DNA from: CAMENZ01 sp041854955
GTDB taxonomy: Bacteria > Bacillota > Clostridia > Peptostreptococcales > Anaerovoracaceae
Assembly: GCA_041854955.1 (NCBI GenBank)
Contig: JBHADF010000024.1
Coordinates: forward strand, 1 to 10,053
Reading direction: 5' to 3'
DNA length: 10,053 nucleotides
The notes beneath the pieces are model-generated. The model did no database searches and was not told the DNA's origin. It saw only the letters and a program-made list of their open reading frames with translations. The position numbers were made by a program, and so were the translations under genes. This document shows, piece after piece, positions 6,700-10,053 of this stretch; positions within the stretch are counted from its first letter, which is position 1; each line of letters opens with the position of its first letter.

Positions 6700-9354
6700 A
6701 TGAAGGAAAGAATTGTCATCATAGACGGAAACAGCCTTATAAACAGGGCATATTACGCCATGCAAAGGCATATGATTACTAAAGAAGGCATATACACTCA
6801 AGGCATATATGGCTTTATAAATATGCTTACTAAAATACAGGAGGACTACAGCCCCTCACATATTACCGTGGCCTTTGACTTAAAAGGACCTACCTTCCGT
6901 CATTTGGAATATGATCAATATAAAGCGGGCAGAAGAGCCATGCCCATGGAGCTGGCCATGGAAATGCCTATTTTGAAGGATGTGCTGAAGGCGATGAACA
7001 TCCACACTATGGAATTAGAAGGCTTTGAAGCTGACGATTTAATAGGTACGGTTTCAAGGATGGCCGAAGAAAACGGCATGGAGCCCCTTGTAGTTACAGG
7101 AGATAAGGATGCTTTACAGCTAGCTTCATATGTGACAAAGATTATAATCACAAAGAAGGGCGTAACGGATTTTGAAATATATGATCACGATAAGATGCTG
7201 GAGAGGTACTCTTTAACACCTGCTCAGTTTATAGATTTGAAAGGCCTTATGGGAGACTCCTCCGACAACATACCCGGCATTCCCGGAGTGGGAGAAAAGA
7301 CCGGGATTTCTCTGCTTACCCAATTCGGTTCCATCGAAAACATGTTGGAGCATACAGAGGAAATCAAGAAGGATAACCTGAGGAAAAAAGTGGAAGAGGG
7401 ACAACAGCTTGCTTTGATGAGCAAAAGACTGGCTACTATAAACAGATTTGTACCTATAGAAATAGATTTTTCAGAGCTAAAATTTACGGAGCCTAATTAC
7501 AAAGAGCTGATCAGCCTCTACACTAAGCTGGAATTTAAGAGCTTTCTGAAGAAAATTAAAACGGAAGATTCGGAAGAAGTTTCGGATATTGCCATATCTG
7601 AAACTATAGAAAAGACCATGATTACGGATGAAGGGGGTATGGAAAAGCTGTCATCCCTGAAAGACGGGAAGGCCTTCATTAAGGTGTTCTCTGATTTTTC
7701 CCATGTCAAGGCACCCACGGTTGATTACCTGTTTATAGGAACCAAGGAAAAGGTGTATTTGCTCAATGTAGAAGCCATAGGCGTGGAATCCGTCATTAAA
7801 GTCCTTAATCAGCTTAGCCTGTCCTTTTGGGGTCATGATATAAAAGATGATATCTATGCTTTGATGTATTATGGGCTTGAAAATTTCAAGGTTATTTTTG
7901 ATACTGCCATAGCGGAGTACGTCTTAGAGACCACCAGAAGCAATTACGACCTAAAGGCTATGATGCTGGAAAAATTTCAAATTACCATTCCGTCAGAAAA
8001 GGAATATCTGACAGGAAAAGGACAGATGGATATGTTTTCCGACCCGGGAGCGGACTATTTGGAATACGGTCTCATATTGGAAACTGCTGTATCAAAGGTT
8101 ATAGAATCACAGAAGGAAGCTTTGGCGGAGCAGGGGCTGGAAAACATATTTTTCAATGTTGAAATACCTTTAATAGAGGTCATGGCTTCTTTGGAGGTAG
8201 AAGGAATCTGCGTGAACAAAGAAATGCTTGGGGAATTCGGAGAAAGTCTTCGTGCTGAGATTCAAGTGTTGGAGATGCAAATTCATGAGCTGGCAGGAGA
8301 AAGCTTTAACATAAATTCCCCCCTACAGCTTGGAAATATCCTCTTTGAGAAGCTCATGCTTCCTGCGGGAAAGAAAACTCAAAAGGGATACAGCACGGGA
8401 GCGGATATTTTAGAAAAGATAAAGGACAAACACCCCATAGTGCCTGCCGTCATGACCTACAGAAATCTGACAAAGCTGAATTCAACCTATGTGGAGGGAT
8501 TGAAGCCTTTGATAGGAAGAGACGGTAAAATAAGAGCTCATTTCCAACAAACTGTAGCAGCCACCGGCAGATTGAGCTGCACAGAGCCTAATTTGCAGAA
8601 CATACCCGTAAGGTCAGAGCTGGGACGTCAGCTGAGACAGGCCTTTACCGCAGGCGAAGGGCGCCTTTTGATAGGTGCTGACTACTCACAGATAGAGTTA
8701 AGGATTTTGGCCCATCTTTCCCAGGATGAAACGCTGATAGAGGCCTTCAACAATGGTGAAGACATCCACCTTATGACAGCCTCCAGAGTGTTAGGAGTAC
8801 CGGCGGATAAGATTACACCGGGGGACAGAAGCAAGGCAAAGGCGGTAAATTTCGGGGTAATATACGGAATGAGCGGCTTCGGCCTCAGCGAAGAGCTTAA
8901 TATAACACGAAAAGAAGCAGAGGCCTATATAGGCGAATATTTTAAAAAGCATGTTAAGGTTAAAGAATATATGGACCAACAGATTGCAAAGTGCAAGGAA
9001 AGCGGGTATTCGGAAACTATAATGGGCAGAAAACGTTTTATACATGAGATAAACGCATCCCAGTATGTGGTTCGCCAGCTGGGAGAAAGATTGGCAATGA
9101 ACACTCCTATACAGGGTAGTGCCGCCGACATTATAAAACTGGCTATGATAAAGGTTTACAAGGCTTTAAAGGAAGAGTTTCCGGAATCAAAGCTTATTTT
9201 GCAGGTACATGACGAACTCATAATAGACGCCCAAAAGGAAGATAAGGAAAAAATAAAAGAACTCTTGGTAAAAAATATGGAGGAGGCCATGGAGCTTTCG
9301 GTTAAGCTGTCAGCAGAACCGGGAGAAGGAGCCACATGGTATGATCTAAAGTAA
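6700..9354 (+). CDS. polA: DNA polymerase I
   Basis: This 884-residue family-A polymerase fills gaps and removes RNA primers in replication and repair. Residues 1-290 are the 5'-3' (flap) exonuclease, with metal-ligand acids at D9, D60, E110/D112/D113 and D135/D137, and the D186/D189 GDSSDNIPG loop with its helix-hairpin-helix PGVGEKT. Residues about 310-480 keep the 3'-5' exonuclease fold but not its active site. No DxE exo I motif is seen around 325-335, so proofreading is probably lost, as in Bst and Taq enzymes. Residues about 485-884 are the polymerase: motif A DYSQIELR (661-668), the O-helix with R710, K714, F718 and Y722, and motif C VHDEL with catalytic D838. F718 is the E. coli-like residue at the position controlling dideoxynucleotide discrimination. 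The start is set by AGGAGG (6689-6694), 5 nt upstream. That site begins 3 nt after the U-run of the 6S-like RNA, leaving no room for a separate promoter. coaE follows after 1 nt, indicating an operon. Confidence 0.98.
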   Translation: MKERIVIIDGNSLINRAYYAMQRHMITKEGIYTQGIYGFINMLTKIQEDYSPSHITVAFDLKGPTFRHLEYDQYKAGRRAMPMELAMEMPILKDVLKAMNIHTMELEGFEADDLIGTVSRMAEENGMEPLVVTGDKDALQLASYVTKIIITKKGVTDFEIYDHDKMLERYSLTPAQFIDLKGLMGDSSDNIPGIPGVGEKTGISLLTQFGSIENMLEHTEEIKKDNLRKKVEEGQQLALMSKRLATINRFVPIEIDFSELKFTEPNYKELISLYTKLEFKSFLKKIKTEDSEEVSDIAISETIEKTMITDEGGMEKLSSLKDGKAFIKVFSDFSHVKAPTVDYLFIGTKEKVYLLNVEAIGVESVIKVLNQLSLSFWGHDIKDDIYALMYYGLENFKVIFDTAIAEYVLETTRSNYDLKAMMLEKFQITIPSEKEYLTGKGQMDMFSDPGADYLEYGLILETAVSKVIESQKEALAEQGLENIFFNVEIPLIEVMASLEVEGICVNKEMLGEFGESLRAEIQVLEMQIHELAGESFNINSPLQLGNILFEKLMLPAGKKTQKGYSTGADILEKIKDKHPIVPAVMTYRNLTKLNSTYVEGLKPLIGRDGKIRAHFQQTVAATGRLSCTEPNLQNIPVRSELGRQLRQAFTAGEGRLLIGADYSQIELRILAHLSQDETLIEAFNNGEDIHLMTASRVLGVPADKITPGDRSKAKAVNFGVIYGMSGFGLSEELNITRKEAEAYIGEYFKKHVKVKEYMDQQIAKCKESGYSETIMGRKRFIHEINASQYVVRQLGERLAMNTPIQGSAADIIKLAMIKVYKALKEEFPESKLILQVHDELIIDAQKEDKEKIKELLVKNMEEAMELSVKLSAEPGEGATWYDLK

Positions 9355-9355
9355 T

Positions 9356-9961
9356 ATGATGATAATAGGATTGACCGGCGGCACGGGAAGCGGCAAATCT
9401 ACTGTGGCAGATTACCTGAAGCGGAAAGGCTGCCGGATTATAGATGCGGACAAGCTGGCAAAAGATATAACAGAAAAGGATGAACAGGTAAAGGCTGACA
9501 TAAGAGCCCGATTCGGCAGCGAGGTTTTCGATTTATCAGGTAATCTGATGCGAAAAAAGCTGGCAGCAGTAGCCTTTTCCGACCCTGAACGTAAGGCTGC
9601 TTTAGAATCCATAGTTACAAGACGGGTGATTGAGGCAATACACGAAAAGATATATCATCTAAGGGCCGGCGAAGAGGAAGGTGTGGCAGTAATAGATGCG
9701 CCTTTGCTATTCGAATGCGGCTTAGATGAAATCTCTGATGAAAATTGGCTTGTAGTATCTGAAGAAAATATAAGAAAACAGCGCCTGGAGCTTAGAGACG
9801 GCTTAAGCCTTGAGGAAATCAGCAAGAGGATGAACAGCCAAATGTCTGATGATGAGAAGCTTAAGAGAGCGGATTTTGTCATAAAAAATTCGGGAAGCTT
9901 AGAAGAACTTTTCGCAGGAGTGGATAGGTTATGGGAAAGGATAAATAATGAAGGGGATTAA
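9356..9961 (+). CDS. coaE: Dephospho-CoA kinase
   Basis: Cytoplasmic P-loop kinase of 201 residues, normal length, that phosphorylates the 3'-hydroxyl of dephospho-CoA with ATP in the last step of coenzyme A synthesis. Visible features are the Walker A motif GGTGSGKST (8-16), the IIDAD segment with D30 and D32 for substrate binding and catalysis, the DAPLLFE strand (114-120), the lid/CoA-binding region, and the C-terminal FVIKNSGSLEEL block (174-185). The usual HP dipeptide of the L-x-x-I-x-HP motif is replaced by TR at 88-89. The ATG at 9356 sits one base after the polA TAA; a second ATG at 9359 is an equally possible start. No strong Shine-Dalgarno is visible, so translation is probably coupled to polA termination. 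Its 3' end overlaps the next gene by 14 nt. The polA-coaE pairing is common in Gram-positive genomes and fits the call. Confidence 0.96.
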   Translation: MMIIGLTGGTGSGKSTVADYLKRKGCRIIDADKLAKDITEKDEQVKADIRARFGSEVFDLSGNLMRKKLAAVAFSDPERKAALESIVTRRVIEAIHEKIYHLRAGEEEGVAVIDAPLLFECGLDEISDENWLVVSEENIRKQRLELRDGLSLEEISKRMNSQMSDDEKLKRADFVIKNSGSLEELFAGVDRLWERINNEGD

Positions 9962-10053
9962 ATTTATAAGTAAATATTGGCCTTGGCTTTTAACAGCCTT
10001 GGTTTTAGTTGCCGTAATAATTTCCAGCATTAAAATATATAAAGAGGAAGTCC
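9948..10053 (+). CDS. N-terminus of a membrane-anchored protein, truncated by window edge (possibly a lytic transglycosylase)
   Basis: The frame starts at ATG 9948 and stays open to the end of the window (35 complete codons). It has a good ribosome binding site, AAAGGA (9936-9941), 6 nt upstream, and overlaps the coaE 3' end by 14 nt in another frame, so it is almost certainly a translated operon gene. The product begins with a short basic N-terminus (MKGIKFISK) followed by a hydrophobic segment at about residues 11-28, rich in L, V, A and I, and then charged residues. That is the layout of a signal anchor or uncleaved signal peptide with an extracytoplasmic domain to follow. In many clostridia the gene after coaE encodes a membrane-anchored lytic transglycosylase. 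That identity is inferred from context only, since no catalytic domain is in view. Confidence 0.7.
   Translation, partial: MKGIKFISKYWPWLLTALVLVAVIISSIKIYKEEV

Overview
The window looks like chromosomal DNA from an anaerobic, low-to-moderate GC Gram-positive bacterium, most likely a Clostridia-class Bacillota. The basis is strong AGGAGG-type ribosome binding sites, A/T-rich codon choice with frequent ATA/AGA/AGG, a Bst/Taq-like DNA polymerase I without proofreading residues, and a giant activase/dehydratase fusion protein of a type common in strict anaerobes. All genes lie on the + strand. No mobile element, CRISPR array, tRNA or rRNA was found.

Layout. (1) 1-1266: the 3' part of a MATE-family efflux transporter, open at the left edge and followed by a short intrinsic terminator. 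(2) 1353-5644: a promoter and a monocistronic-looking gene of about 1,413 codons. It fuses two BadF/HgdC-type ATPase activator modules to DUF2229-like and HgdB-like cysteine-rich regions, so it resembles a 2-hydroxyacyl-CoA dehydratase activator joined to a dehydratase-like reductase. (3) 5677-6479: a near-consensus promoter and a YebC/TACO1-family translation factor with a non-canonical N-terminus. (4) 6480-6699: not empty. It holds a rod-shaped structured RNA of about 180 nt with the architecture of 6S RNA: an imperfect closing stem of about 26 bp, an open central bubble with a hairpin on its 3' side, and an interrupted apical stem. It ends in a U6 run three bases before the polA ribosome binding site. 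(5) 6700-10053: polA (DNA polymerase I), coaE (dephospho-CoA kinase) and the start of a membrane-anchored protein. These three are packed with a 1-nt gap and then a 14-nt overlap, as in an operon.

Functional reading. polA, coaE and the next gene form a housekeeping operon (DNA replication and repair, final step of CoA synthesis, and an unidentified envelope protein). No separate promoter is visible between the RNA and polA. polA is therefore probably expressed by read-through of the RNA's terminator, from the yebC promoter and/or a promoter in front of the RNA. The most interesting points are the 6S-like RNA acting as the effective polA leader, its mutually exclusive central-bubble pairings, and the giant double-activase fusion protein of unknown substrate. 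No clearly new defence or mobile system was seen.
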